DNA of 64,000 nt, from the NCBI GenBank assembly GCA_905182855.1, contig CAJJDA010000002.1, positions 56,759-120,758 on the forward strand. The letters run 5' to 3'. The position numbers and the translations under genes are program-made. Source of the stretch: a gamma proteobacterium HTCC2207 (GTDB taxonomy: Bacteria > Pseudomonadota > Gammaproteobacteria > Pseudomonadales > Porticoccaceae). The notes under the pieces were generated by a model that saw only the letters and a list, made by a program, of their open reading frames with translations, was not told the origin of the DNA and ran no database searches. Below are positions 49,678-59,306 of this stretch, piece after piece. The stretch's first letter is position 1, and each line of letters opens with the position of its first letter.

Positions 49678-50844
49678 ATGCCAAAAGCAGCAGAAGTAAT
49701 CGCCATAGACGAACAACCCCAAAAGGTTAAAATCAACCTTTTGGGGTTTTCCGCATCCCGCCTCGGTGACTTTTTCGATGAGATGGGCGAAAAACGTTTT
49801 CGCGCCACACAGATTATTAAATGGATTCATCAGATGGGTGAATGCGATCTTGATCAGATGACAAATATCTCGAAAGATCTGCGTGAACGCTTAAAAGACA
49901 TCGCCGAAATTAAGCTGCCAGAAGTCGTTAGCTGTCAAGATTCTGTTGATGGCACTCGAAAATGGCTTATCCGGGTGGATGGCGGAAGCTGTATCGAAAT
50001 GGTCTATATTCCTGAACGCGAGCGGGGCACTCTTTGCGTGTCTTCGCAAATAGGCTGTGCTTTGGATTGCAGTTTTTGCGCCACTGGTAAGCAGGGCTTC
50101 AATCGGGACCTCACCGCCGCCGAGATTATTGGTCAACTGTGGATCGCCGCAGACTCGTTCGATCAGTTTGACCCCAAGGCGAAGCGTCGTGTCACCAATG
50201 TCGTCATGATGGGCATGGGCGAGCCATTGATGAATTTTGACAATGTGGTCGATGCCATGAGCATTATGCTTGAGGACAACGCCTACGGACTATCTAAGCG
50301 CCGTGTCACCCTGAGCACGGCTGGGGTGGTCCCCGCACTGGATAAATTGTCCGATGTGAGCGACGTGTCTCTCGCGATTTCGCTGCATGCGCCCAATGAT
50401 GAGTTACGCAATCAGTTAGTGCCGATCAACCGTAAATATCCACTTGTGGACTTTATTGAAAGCGCCCGCAATTATATTGATAAGATGCCGGATAATCGTC
50501 GTAAAGCGACGGTCGAATATACATTGATGGATCAGGTCAATGACCGGACTGAACATGCGAGAGAGTTGGCGGTACTGTTAAAGGACTTACCCTGCAAAAT
50601 CAACCTGATTCCATTTAACCCTTTTCCTGGTACCGAGTACAAAAGAGTCAGCAATACGGCGCTCAACCGGTTTAGGGACATTCTTGCAGGGGAGGGTTAC
50701 ACTGTAACTGTGCGCACTACTCGCGGCGACGATATAGCCGCAGCCTGCGGGCAGTTAGCCGGCGAAGTTAATGACCGAACTAAGCGTCAAGAGCGCTATA
50801 AAAAGAAATTGGACGAAGCGCAGCCAGTAAGGATTATTGAGTAG
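49678..50844 (+). CDS. rlmN: Dual-specificity 23S rRNA / tRNA adenine-C2 methyltransferase RlmN
   Basis: RlmN is a radical-SAM enzyme methylating C2 of A2503 in 23S rRNA and A37 in some tRNAs. The cluster motif [19 protein letters not shown] lies near residue 126, with [13 protein letters not shown] and the second catalytic Cys near the C-terminus (ACGQLAGE). The 388-residue length is normal. The KINLLGF segment near residue 19 aligns with KINLLDL of E. coli RlmN, so the hairpin at 49715-49748 is inside the genuine coding region. It follows ndk by 35 bases. Confidence 0.96.
   Translation: MPKAAEVIAIDEQPQKVKINLLGFSASRLGDFFDEMGEKRFRATQIIKWIHQMGECDLDQMTNISKDLRERLKDIAEIKLPEVVSCQDSVDGTRKWLIRVDGGSCIEMVYIPERERGTLCVSSQIGCALDCSFCATGKQGFNRDLTAAEIIGQLWIAADSFDQFDPKAKRRVTNVVMMGMGEPLMNFDNVVDAMSIMLEDNAYGLSKRRVTLSTAGVVPALDKLSDVSDVSLAISLHAPNDELRNQLVPINRKYPLVDFIESARNYIDKMPDNRRKATVEYTLMDQVNDRTEHARELAVLLKDLPCKINLIPFNPFPGTEYKRVSNTALNRFRDILAGEGYTVTVRTTRGDDIAAACGQLAGEVNDRTKRQERYKKKLDEAQPVRIIE
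49715..49750 (+). promoter_or_regulatory. Perfect 14-bp hairpin with short T-run inside the start of rlmN
   Basis: AACCCCAAAAGGTT (49715-49728) and AACCTTTTGGGGTT (49735-49748) pair perfectly around a six-base loop, then two more T residues. The hairpin covers codons 13 to 24 of rlmN, about 37 bases after the start codon. It has the shape of an intrinsic terminator with a short T-run. It could attenuate rlmN transcription or slow translation, or merely be chance codon choice. Confidence 0.65.
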
Positions 50845-50900
50845 GCGTCGTTCGAAGTGCGAGCATTTAAAAGGATGAACTAGGCAGAGGGACTCTGAAT

Positions 50901-51666
50901 ATGTTGGTTAAAAAAAGCACTATGTATAGTGTTGCCGGTGTCAGTATTAACCGCCTGTATTTCCGTTGGCAGTAGTAATAAAGCGGGTAATTCAGAGGCA
51001 TCTTTTAATCAGCATATGACCTTGGCCTTGCAGTATTTAGGCCGCAAGAATAATGATTTGGCGCGGGTGCATTTAAAAAAAGCCAAGCAGTTCAACTCAA
51101 GTTCCGCCAAAGCGCAACTGTACGGTGGCTATGCTCTTCTTTATCAGGCCGAGCAGGACATGGGTTTGGCAGAGCAGCACTATCGCAAAGCTATTGGCAG
51201 TGATCAAAATAACAGTATGGTGCGCTATAATTTTGCGGCTTTTTTGTACAATCAAAGACGGTTTATAGAGGCTCTCGAGCATATAGAAGTGGCTAGTAAT
51301 GATTTAGAATATGCGCGACGTCCACAGGCGTTTTATATTAGTGGTTTGATACAGCGACAATTAACTCTATCTGCAGAGGCTTTGCGGTCATTTGTAAAAG
51401 TGAATCAACTTTTGCCAGAGTACGCTGCGCCATGGTTGGATACTGCTGAGATTCATTTTGAGCAGAAGCGATTTTTAGAGGCTGGGCAAGCGTTGCAACA
51501 GTTCAGCGATTTGGCCCGGCCTACGGCAAAAAGCCTATGGCTTTCAGTTCGGCTAGAAAAGTATTTTGGCAATAGGGATGCTGTGGCTAGCCAAGGTTTA
51601 AAATTAAAAAAACTATTTCCGTATTCCAGTGAAAATCGTGAATATCAACAGTGGCTGCAGCGATAA
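50901..51666 (+). CDS. pilF: PilF/PilW type IV pilus-type TPR lipoprotein, hidden frameshift in the signal peptide
   Basis: This TPR lipoprotein, with repeats near residues 70-135, acts in type IV pilus assembly (pilotin of the PilQ secretin) in Pseudomonas. The main frame, from 50929 (GTG), lacks a charged start. Taking ATG 50901 and removing one A from the run 50910-50916 gives MLVKKALCIVLPVSVLTAC, a textbook lipoprotein signal with lipobox LTAC, and a total of 254 residues (P. aeruginosa PilF 252). The lesion would therefore be a homopolymer insertion. It lies between rlmN and ispG, the usual place. No pilus genes are otherwise in the window. Confidence 0.87.
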
Positions 51667-51690
51667 TTTTATTGAGAGAGTGGTATTTAA

Positions 51691-52814
51691 GTGTTTAGTG
51701 AAACGCCAATAATTAGACGCAAGTCTCGACAGATAATGGTCGGCAATGTCGCTGTAGGCGGCGATGCGCCGATTTCTGTTCAGAGTATGACCAATACCAG
51801 TACTGGCGATGTTGCCGCGACCGTAGCCCAGATTAATCGTATTCAGGCAGCGGGCGCGGATATAGTTCGCGTGTCAGTCCCCAGTCTAGAGGAAGCCGAA
51901 GCCTTTGGGCAGATACGGAAATTGGTAATGTTCCTCTGGTGGCAGACATTCATTTTGACCACCATATTGCGCTTCGTGTTGCAGATTTAGGCGTTGACTG
52001 CCTGCGTATTAACCCCGGCAATATAACCCGCGAGGACCGCTTGCGCGAAGTGATTGCCAAAGCACGAGATTTAAATATCCCCATTCGTATTGGTGTTAAT
52101 GCCGGTTCTTTAGGTAAAGACTTACTGCGCAAATATAGTGAGCCGACCGCTGAGGCTATGGTTGAATCGGCTATGCGCAATGTTGAATTACTCGACAAAT
52201 ATGATTTCCAAGATTTTAAAGTCAGTGTCAAGGCTTCAGATATTTTTATGGCTGTGGCAGCCTATCGCGATCTCGCTGGACGTATTGAGCAGCCCCTGCA
52301 TCTGGGTATTACTGAAGCTGGAGGTCTGAGATCAGGCACCGTAAAATCCGCCATAGGTTTGGGTGCGCTGTTACTCGATGGCATTGGCGATACCGTGCGT
52401 ATCTCCTTGGCTGCTGACCCGGTAGAAGAAGCTAAAGTGGCATGGGATATGTTGCGAAGCTTAAGACTGCGCAGTAAGGGTATTAATTTTATTGCCTGCC
52501 CGAGCTGCTCACGACAGAACTTTGATGTAATTCAAACCGTTAACGAGCTAGAGAGTCGTCTGGAAGACATTACCGTGCCTATGGATGTATCCATTATAGG
52601 CTGTATCGTTAATGGTCCGGGCGAAGCCAAAGAATCTGATTTTGGTTTAACCGGTGGTACGCCGTCTAATCTGGTTTATATCGACGGGGTTCCTGACCAT
52701 AAAATTGAAAATGACGACTTGGTCAATGAGCTAGAAAAACAAATTCGTGCCAAGGCTGCAGCCAAAGAGATACAGATGGCTAAAGATGAAAAAAACCTAA
52801 TCGTCAAAGTTTAA
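51691..52814 (+). CDS. ispG: 4-hydroxy-3-methylbut-2-enyl diphosphate synthase (IspG), single-base frameshift
   Basis: IspG converts MEcPP to HMBPP in the non-mevalonate isoprenoid pathway, using a 4Fe-4S cluster. The repaired length is 374 (E. coli 372). Motifs are [32 protein letters not shown] and cluster ligands in ACPSCSRQ and GCIVNGPGE. The frame breaks at the A-run 51919-51921. One extra A joins QIRK to [13 protein letters not shown]. The gene is essential, so a sequencing deletion is likely. The start lies 24 bases after pilF, with no rodZ between. Confidence 0.95.
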
Positions 52815-52841
52815 GCGCTGATAGAACGTTAAGAGAATGCC

Positions 52842-54116
52842 ATGAAAATTCAATCCATTCGCGGTATGAGCGATCTCCTCCCTGAACAGTCCGCCACGTG
52901 GCAGTACCTCGAGCGGGTGGTTGCCGATGTGCTGGCGCGTTATAGCTATCGAGAAATTCGATTCCCATTGCTCGAACAGACCGAGTTGTTTAAGCGCGCG
53001 GTTGGGGAAGTCACAGATATTGTCGAAAAGGAAATGTACAGCTTCGATGATCGTAATGGTGATAGCCTGAGTCTGCGACCCGAAGGTACTGCGGGCTGTG
53101 TCCGCGCCTGTACTGAAAACGGTCTACTGCACAATCAAACTCAGCGACTCTGGTATATGGGTCCGATGTTTCGTCATGAGCGCCCACAAAAAGGTCGTCT
53201 CAGGCAGTTTCATCAAATTGGTGTAGAGGCCTTTGGTCTTAAAGGCCCAGATATTGATGCAGAACTATTATTGCTGACGGCACGGCTTTGGAAGACCCTA
53301 AAGATTGATCATGCAGTTAAACTAGAGATTAATTCGCTCGGCACCTCTGACGATAGAAAGCGCTATCGTGCGGCCTTGGTGGAGTATCTGACCGCTCGAT
53401 ATGAGCAGCTAGATGAAGATAGTCAGCGTCGGTTGCAGTCAAACCCGATGCGTATTCTGGACAGCAAAAATGCTGATGTTCAGGCCTTGTTGCACGCAGC
53501 GCCAAATTTGGCTGATTTTATTGATGACGAATCACGCCAGCATTTTGAGCGGCTATGCGCCATGTTAGATGCGGCAGATGTGCCTTTTCAGATTAATCCC
53601 AGACTTGTTCGAGGCCTAGATTATTATGGCAAGACAGTGTTTGAGTGGGTGACTACGCATCTTGGGGCTCAGGGCACCGTTTGTGCTGGTGGACGCTACG
53701 ATGGCCTAGTTGAGCAGTTGGGTGGCAAGCCTTGCCCTGGGGTAGGTTTTGCTATGGGTATAGAAAGACTGGTACTGCTGCTTGACGAGTTGGGTGTTGT
53801 CCCCGATAGTATCGCCCATCAAATAGATGTGTACCTGATGGCGGTTGGAGATGTTGAGCAACAGGGGCTGGTTTTAGCAGAAAAGCTGCGTGAGCAATGT
53901 CCCCGCCTAAGAATAGAACATCATTGCGGCGGTGGTAGTGTCAAGTCGCAGATAAAAAAAGCGGATAAAAGTGGCGCGACAATAGCGCTGATAATGGGTG
54001 AGGACGAAGCAGCATCCGGTACTATTGGGGTGAAGTATCTTCGTGAAGACAAAGCCCAAGAAACGGTTGCCCAGTCAGAACTGGTCAGCGTATTAACTAC
54101 AAATCTGATTAATTAA
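52842..54116 (+). CDS. hisS: Histidyl-tRNA synthetase
   Basis: HisS charges tRNA-His. The 424-residue class II synthetase has [12 protein letters not shown] at the N-terminus, motif 2 [23 protein letters not shown] near residue 107, [15 protein letters not shown] near 253 and [15 protein letters not shown] near 279. A C-terminal anticodon-binding domain follows (about 325-424). No lesion was found. Confidence 0.97.
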   Translation: MKIQSIRGMSDLLPEQSATWQYLERVVADVLARYSYREIRFPLLEQTELFKRAVGEVTDIVEKEMYSFDDRNGDSLSLRPEGTAGCVRACTENGLLHNQTQRLWYMGPMFRHERPQKGRLRQFHQIGVEAFGLKGPDIDAELLLLTARLWKTLKIDHAVKLEINSLGTSDDRKRYRAALVEYLTARYEQLDEDSQRRLQSNPMRILDSKNADVQALLHAAPNLADFIDDESRQHFERLCAMLDAADVPFQINPRLVRGLDYYGKTVFEWVTTHLGAQGTVCAGGRYDGLVEQLGGKPCPGVGFAMGIERLVLLLDELGVVPDSIAHQIDVYLMAVGDVEQQGLVLAEKLREQCPRLRIEHHCGGGSVKSQIKKADKSGATIALIMGEDEAASGTIGVKYLREDKAQETVAQSELVSVLTTNLIN

Positions 54117-54125
54117 GGAGCCATC

Positions 54126-54830
54126 GTGGCAGAAGATATAACTGAAGAAGAACAAATTGAAGCACTAAAGCGCTGGTGGGCAGAGAATGGAATGCAAACC
54201 GTTTTGGCTGTGGTTCTGGTTATTGGTGGTTATTTCGGCTGGCAGTTTTGGGGAACCCATCAGCAGGAGCAGATGACTGAGGCGTCAGATGTTTATCGCG
54301 AGATGATTGATGTGATTGCAGGCCAACAGCCAGGCTCGCTGTTGAGCGACGCGCAACAGGCAAAGGTCAATGCTATTGCCGATCAACTCAAAGACGGTTA
54401 CAGCGGCTCACCCTACGCGCAGTTCGGCGCCTTAGTGAAAGCCAAGCTCGCTGTCGACGCCAATGATCTTGATGCCGCTGCAGCTGAGCTGCAATGGGCA
54501 ATGGATGCTAATCCAGAAGCACCGACCGAACGATTGATTAGACTGCGTATGGCGCGCGTTGAGGCGGCTCGAGGTAATATCGACGAAGCCTTAAAGATGG
54601 TTCAGACCGGTGATCCCGCCGAGATGAAATCGGCTTATGAAGAGGCCAAGGGCGACTTCTACCTACAGCAGGATAATAGCGCCGCGGCCTTTACAGCCTA
54701 TCAAGCTGCGCTAGTATCCAATGAGTCTGCAGATCAAATGGTTGGCAGTTTATTGCAGCTTAAAATGAGTTCTGTGCTTCCTGCCGAGGCGCCTTTAGAT
54801 GAGTCTAACAGCGAAGGAGACAGTCAATGA
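54126..54830 (+). CDS. yfgM: YfgM-like inner-membrane TPR protein
   Basis: The 234-residue protein has a short cytoplasmic start, one membrane helix (about 25-44) and a periplasmic helical TPR-like domain. In E. coli YfgM binds PpiD at the SecYEG translocon and helps folding of exported proteins. The signature EEEQIEALKRWWAENG precedes the helix. It is nine bases after hisS and overlaps bamB by four bases. Confidence 0.93.
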   Translation: MAEDITEEEQIEALKRWWAENGMQTVLAVVLVIGGYFGWQFWGTHQQEQMTEASDVYREMIDVIAGQQPGSLLSDAQQAKVNAIADQLKDGYSGSPYAQFGALVKAKLAVDANDLDAAAAELQWAMDANPEAPTERLIRLRMARVEAARGNIDEALKMVQTGDPAEMKSAYEEAKGDFYLQQDNSAAAFTAYQAALVSNESADQMVGSLLQLKMSSVLPAEAPLDESNSEGDSQ

Positions 54831-55996
54831 GACTGCCTATGAAACAATTTAAGACGCTAACTACCGTGCTACTTTGCGCTAGCTTAGTCTCTGGCTGTAG
54901 CTGGTTTGGCGGTGATGAAGACGATGCCGCTATCCAGCCGGCGGAGTTGGTAAAGTTTAAGCAAGAGGTATCAGTCAAACGGCAGTGGTCTACCAGCGTT
55001 GGCTCTGGGAATACTGATCACCGTAATAGCCTCAGGCCTGCGCTGAGTGAGGACGTTGTTTTTGCAGGGGATCATGAGGGCCGCGTAACGGCCTTGAGTG
55101 TGAGCACTGGAAAGCGATTATGGCAGGCCGATCTTGACGCGCCTGTTTCTGGTGGCGTTGGCTATGGTGCCGGAATGGTGATGGTGGGTACCATAGAAGG
55201 CGTTGTCTATGCCCTCGACGCCGATGATGGCCAGTTATTGTGGACTGGGCAGGTTAGCTCTGAGGTCCTGACAGACCCTAAATCTAATGGTGAAGTGGTC
55301 GTTGTAAAAACCATTGATAACCGGCTGTTTGCGTTGAATGCCAGCACCGGGGAAGAGTTGTGGCAGCACGACGACGATGCACCCATTCTCAGTGTTCGGG
55401 GCACCAGTGCGCCGATTGTGACCAATAATATGGTTCTCAGCGGGTTTGATTCGGGTAAAATGATCGCGTTCAATCCTGAAAATGGGTCTTTGATTTGGGA
55501 GTCTCGACTGGCGCTGCCACAGGGTCGGACCGAGTTAGAGCGAATGGTTGATATCGATGGTGATCCCCTGCTCGTGGGCGACGTAATCTATGCTGTGACC
55601 TATCAGGGTCGCTTGGGTGCGCTGTCTCGTGGCACGGGCAGAAGTCTGTGGTTCCAAGATAGCTCCTCTCACCATGCCGCGGCCCACAGCGCAGGGCAGG
55701 TTTATGTGACTGAAGCAGAGGACACAGTGCGTGCTTTTCAGGCGGGCAGTGGACAGGAGATATGGAGCAATGAAGGGTTGTTTTTACGTCAGGTCACCGG
55801 GCCTGCTAAATTAGCTGGAACCGTTGCCGTAGTTGATGCCGAAGGATACCTACATTTATTGGATCCGGTCGACGGTCACTTTGTGGGCCGCACCAAGATC
55901 GGCGGTGGCGGCGTGAGTAGTCCATTGCTGTCGACGGGTAATAGTCTGATTGTGCAGTCTAACAACGGCTCGGTCAGTGCGTATAAAATACAATAG
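54827..55996 (+). CDS. bamB: BamB outer-membrane assembly lipoprotein
   Basis: BamB is an eight-bladed beta-propeller lipoprotein of the Bam complex that inserts outer-membrane proteins. The 389-residue product has lipobox VSGC (Cys24 from the first ATG). Repeated propeller blades show GLFYALDADDG-like and LSVSTGKRLWQADL motifs. An alternative ATG at 54839 also works and gives a shorter signal peptide. It is followed by a strong hairpin directly in front of der. Confidence 0.95.
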   Translation: MRLPMKQFKTLTTVLLCASLVSGCSWFGGDEDDAAIQPAELVKFKQEVSVKRQWSTSVGSGNTDHRNSLRPALSEDVVFAGDHEGRVTALSVSTGKRLWQADLDAPVSGGVGYGAGMVMVGTIEGVVYALDADDGQLLWTGQVSSEVLTDPKSNGEVVVVKTIDNRLFALNASTGEELWQHDDDAPILSVRGTSAPIVTNNMVLSGFDSGKMIAFNPENGSLIWESRLALPQGRTELERMVDIDGDPLLVGDVIYAVTYQGRLGALSRGTGRSLWFQDSSSHHAAAHSAGQVYVTEAEDTVRAFQAGSGQEIWSNEGLFLRQVTGPAKLAGTVAVVDAEGYLHLLDPVDGHFVGRTKIGGGGVSSPLLSTGNSLIVQSNNGSVSAYKIQ

Positions 55997-56021
55997 CGCT
56001 AAATTTTCTTAATTACAGTAG

Positions 56022-56052
56022 AATGCCGCACTTAATCCTGCGGCATTTTTTT
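56022..56052 (+). terminator. Intrinsic terminator directly upstream of der
   Basis: AATGCCGCA and TGCGGCATT form a nine-bp stem around an eight-base loop and run into TTTTTTT. It ends five bases before the der ATG, leaving no room for a normal ribosome binding site downstream of the stem. Confidence 0.88.
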
Positions 56053-56057
56053 ATCCT

Positions 56058-57455
56058 ATGATTCCCGTTATCGCCCTTGTTGGCCGTCCAAATGTTGGTA
56101 AATCAACGCTCTTTAATCGACTCACTCGCAGTCGAGACGCGCTAGTGGCTAATTATTCAGGATTAACTCGCGATCGCAAATACGGCGACGGTGAAATGTA
56201 CGATCGCCGGTTTATGGTTATTGATACCGGCGGCATCAGTGGTGAAGAGGAAGGGATTGATGTGGGCATGGCGGAACAGTCCTTGCTGGCCATGGATGAA
56301 GCGGATATTGTCCTATTTATTGTTGACTGTCGCTCAGGCATTACCTCCGCTGACTATATGATTGCCGAGACGCTGCGTCAGAAAAACCGCAAGGTTTACC
56401 TAGTTGCCAATAAGATTGATGGGCTCGATCCCGCCGAGGCGCTGGCCGATTTCTACCAGCTGGGCTTTTTAGGTATGTTTCCTACCACCGCGACCCATGG
56501 CCGTGGCGTGCGCTCTATGATGGAAGAGCTACTAGAGCCCTATCCAGAGTTTGCAGAGCCGGACAACAGCGGTTTAAACAGTATTAAGATAGGTATTGTT
56601 GGACGCCCAAATGTGGGCAAGTCGACTCTGGTTAATCGCCTCCTCGGCGACGACCGTGTGGTGGTGTTTGACGAGGCCGGCACGACCCGCGACAGTATTT
56701 ATATTGACTATGAACGCCACGGCCAGCATTACACACTGATTGATACAGCCGGTATCCGTAAGCGTAAAAATATTAAATTGGCGATTGAAAAGTTCTCTAT
56801 TGTTAAAACACTACAAGCCATCGATGATGCCAATGTTGTGGTATTGATGGTTGATGCTCACGAAGGATTAGTGGATCAAGATTTACATTTAATGGGATCT
56901 GTCATTGATGCTGGGCGCGGTCTGGTGCTGGGTATCAATAAATGGGATGGTCTGGATCCTGAAAAGCGCGAGAAGATAAAGTCTGACATCAAACGCCGCC
57001 TGCAGTTTGCTGAGTTTGCCGATGTGCACTTTATCTCGGCACTGCACGGTACCGGTGTCGGCAATCTCTATGACTCGATCGGGGCAGCTTACTCAGCGGC
57101 CACCGACACATTGAGCGCCTCGCGTTTAACCAAGGTGCTTGAAGGCGCGGTGGAAGAGCATCAGCCGCCCATGGTAAATGGTCGTCGAGTAAAGCTGCGA
57201 TTTGCCCATGCTGGCGGACGAAATCCGCCGGTAATCATTATTCATGGCAATCAGACGGATTCGGTTCCCTCGCAGTACACCCGCTACCTTGAGAAGATTT
57301 TCCGTCGTGAATTGGGCCTGCATGGGACGCCGGTTCGCGTTGAGTATCGTACCGGTGATAACCCCTATAGCCACAAGGCAAAGGGTGGCGATAAACCGGT
57401 GGTTAAGCGCAAGAAAATTGTTAAGTACGCCAAGCGTCACGACAATAAAAAGTAA
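56058..57455 (+). CDS. der: Ribosome-biogenesis GTPase Der (EngA)
   Basis: Der has two tandem GTPase domains and acts in 50S subunit assembly. GRPNVGKST occurs twice, near residues 8 and 179. G3/G4 elements are DTGGI, NKIDG and DTAGI, NKWDG; a KH-like domain (about 355-440) and basic tail follow. The 465 residues fit the family (E. coli 490). MIPVIALVGRPNVGKSTLFNRL aligns with the E. coli start, so the ATG is right even though no ribosome binding site is visible and a terminator hairpin lies five bases upstream. Confidence 0.96.
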   Translation: MIPVIALVGRPNVGKSTLFNRLTRSRDALVANYSGLTRDRKYGDGEMYDRRFMVIDTGGISGEEEGIDVGMAEQSLLAMDEADIVLFIVDCRSGITSADYMIAETLRQKNRKVYLVANKIDGLDPAEALADFYQLGFLGMFPTTATHGRGVRSMMEELLEPYPEFAEPDNSGLNSIKIGIVGRPNVGKSTLVNRLLGDDRVVVFDEAGTTRDSIYIDYERHGQHYTLIDTAGIRKRKNIKLAIEKFSIVKTLQAIDDANVVVLMVDAHEGLVDQDLHLMGSVIDAGRGLVLGINKWDGLDPEKREKIKSDIKRRLQFAEFADVHFISALHGTGVGNLYDSIGAAYSAATDTLSASRLTKVLEGAVEEHQPPMVNGRRVKLRFAHAGGRNPPVIIIHGNQTDSVPSQYTRYLEKIFRRELGLHGTPVRVEYRTGDNPYSHKAKGGDKPVVKRKKIVKYAKRHDNKK

Positions 57456-57494
57456 GTCTAATAATGTCGATCAGCGCATCCGTGCTTCAGCCGA

Positions 57495-57977
57495 TCACTT
57501 GATATGGGTGAGTGGCAACTCGGTTCGCTGGACGACTTTTCGCAGTACAAAGCTGGTGCGAATACTGCTTACCCCCTCGATTCGATTGAGCTTTTCTAGC
57601 AAAAATCGCTGGTAGTAGTCCATGTCAGGCATCACCACTTTCAATAGATAGTCTGCGTCGCTGCCTGTTATTAGGGAGCATTCAACGACCTCTGGCCAGC
57701 CATTTACCTTGGCATCAAAGTTTTCTAAGCGGCCAGGTGACTGATTATCCAGACAGACCGCTATATAGATACTGATAGGCAGCCCCAGAGTCTTCTGATC
57801 CAGCAATGTTATCTGGCGACCGATTATTCCTCCCTCCTGCAGTAGTTTTACTCGTCGGGCGCAGGGAGAGGGGGACAGGCCTATGCGCTCAGCGAGTTCG
57901 AGGTTACTAATACTGCCATCTGATTGAATTTCTTCGAGTATACGGCGGTCAATACGATCAAGGGTAGGAATTGGCAT
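57495..57977 (-). CDS. Lrp/AsnC family regulator, probable MdeR-like
   Basis: The 160-residue protein has an N-terminal winged helix (LDRIDRRILEEIQSDGSISNLELAERIGLS) and a C-terminal ligand-sensing RAM domain with ECSLITGSDADYLLKVV. It lies divergently from mdeA across 131 AT-rich bases. In Pseudomonas putida the Lrp-type MdeR activates mdeA from the same position. By position and family this is probably its equivalent, controlled by methionine or a related amino acid. Confidence 0.88.
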   Translation of the reverse strand: MPIPTLDRIDRRILEEIQSDGSISNLELAERIGLSPSPCARRVKLLQEGGIIGRQITLLDQKTLGLPISIYIAVCLDNQSPGRLENFDAKVNGWPEVVECSLITGSDADYLLKVVMPDMDYYQRFLLEKLNRIEGVSSIRTSFVLRKVVQRTELPLTHIK

Positions 57978-58108
57978 AGTTAACTAATAAATTATTAATT
58001 ATTGGCAGATAAGTATTGTTTTAAAATATGGCAACTTTAAAGAGAAGATTTAACCCGAGTTAGCGGGGTATTCTAGAGTCTCGATCAGGTCTTATAGTGA
58101 CAGTGCCC

Positions 58109-59302
58109 ATGGCTACAGATAACAAGCTATCCTTTGCTACGCGAGCCATTCACGCTGGCTACAACTCGGCAGATAACGAAGGGTCTCTCAATCCGCCAAT
58201 TTATATGACATCGACTTATGCGTTTGAGTCGGTAGAGCAGGGTGCTGGGCGTTTTTCGGGCGAGCAGCAGGGACATTTTTATAGCCGTATATCCAACCCC
58301 ACTCAAGCAATACTAGAAACCCGACTAGCCGACCTTGAGGAGGGCGAGGCCGCGCTAGCCACAGCGTCCGGCATGGGTGCCATCACAGCAACACTTTGGA
58401 CACTATTGGCGCCGGGTGATCAGGTGCTGGTCGATAAAACGCTGTATGGCTGTACCTTCTCATTTATGGAGCATGGTCTGAAAAAATTTGGCATTGAGAT
58501 CTGTTATGCCGACTTTACCGACCATAGTGAAATGGCGGCTGGCCTCAGTGATAAAACTAAAGTGGTGTATTTTGAAACGCCGGTAAATCCCAATATGCGG
58601 ATGATTGATATTGCCGCTATTAGTAGCCTTGTGAAGGCCTACAGTCCCAATATCAAGGTCATAGTCGATAACACCTACTGCACACCGGTATTACAAAGGC
58701 CATTGACCCTAGGTGCGGATCTTGTCGTGCACTCTGCGACGAAATATCTGGGTGGTCACGGTGATCTTATTGCTGGTGCTGTGGTGGGCGATGCCGAGAC
58801 TATTCAGCAAATCCGTCTGTTTGGCTTAAAGGATATGACTGGCGCAGTCATCTCACCGATGACCGTATTTTTGATCTTGCGGGGGATTAAAACACTGCCA
58901 TTACGCATGGAGCGGCACTGTCATAACGCCCAGCTTATGGCTGAGATGCTAGAGCAGCATCCGGCCGTTGATCATGTGTTTTTCCCGGGTCTAAAAAGTG
59001 ATCCATGGCATGATCTGGCTTGTCGGCAGATGGATGATTTTGGCGGCATGATTGCCTTAGAGCTAAAGGGTGGCTATGAGGCGGGAGTGCGGATGCTGAA
59101 TCGTCTAAAGCTGATTAAGTTGGCTGTGAGTTTGGGCGATGCGGAGACTTTGATACAGCATCCAGCGAGTATGACCCATTCGGTGTATACCCTTGAAGAG
59201 CGCGAACGGCATGGTATTAGTGAGGGACTAGTGCGCATCTCAGCGGGGCTGGAAGCGGTGGTAGATATTATTGCTGACCTGGAACAGGCCATGGCGGACT
59301 AG
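58109..59302 (+). CDS. mdeA: Methionine gamma-lyase
   Basis: This Cys/Met-metabolism PLP enzyme cleaves methionine to methanethiol, ammonia and 2-oxobutyrate. It resembles P. putida MdeA closely: FATRAIHAGY at the start, HFYSRISNPT near residue 56, TLYGCTFSF with Cys115 (equivalent to the diagnostic Cys116), VDNTYCTPVLQRP, and PLP lysine in SATKYLGGHGD near residue 208. The start is ATG 58109, by homology; a GTG four codons earlier is possible. It faces the Lrp regulator. Confidence 0.93.
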   Translation: MATDNKLSFATRAIHAGYNSADNEGSLNPPIYMTSTYAFESVEQGAGRFSGEQQGHFYSRISNPTQAILETRLADLEEGEAALATASGMGAITATLWTLLAPGDQVLVDKTLYGCTFSFMEHGLKKFGIEICYADFTDHSEMAAGLSDKTKVVYFETPVNPNMRMIDIAAISSLVKAYSPNIKVIVDNTYCTPVLQRPLTLGADLVVHSATKYLGGHGDLIAGAVVGDAETIQQIRLFGLKDMTGAVISPMTVFLILRGIKTLPLRMERHCHNAQLMAEMLEQHPAVDHVFFPGLKSDPWHDLACRQMDDFGGMIALELKGGYEAGVRMLNRLKLIKLAVSLGDAETLIQHPASMTHSVYTLEERERHGISEGLVRISAGLEAVVDIIADLEQAMAD

Positions 59303-59306
59303 CGGC

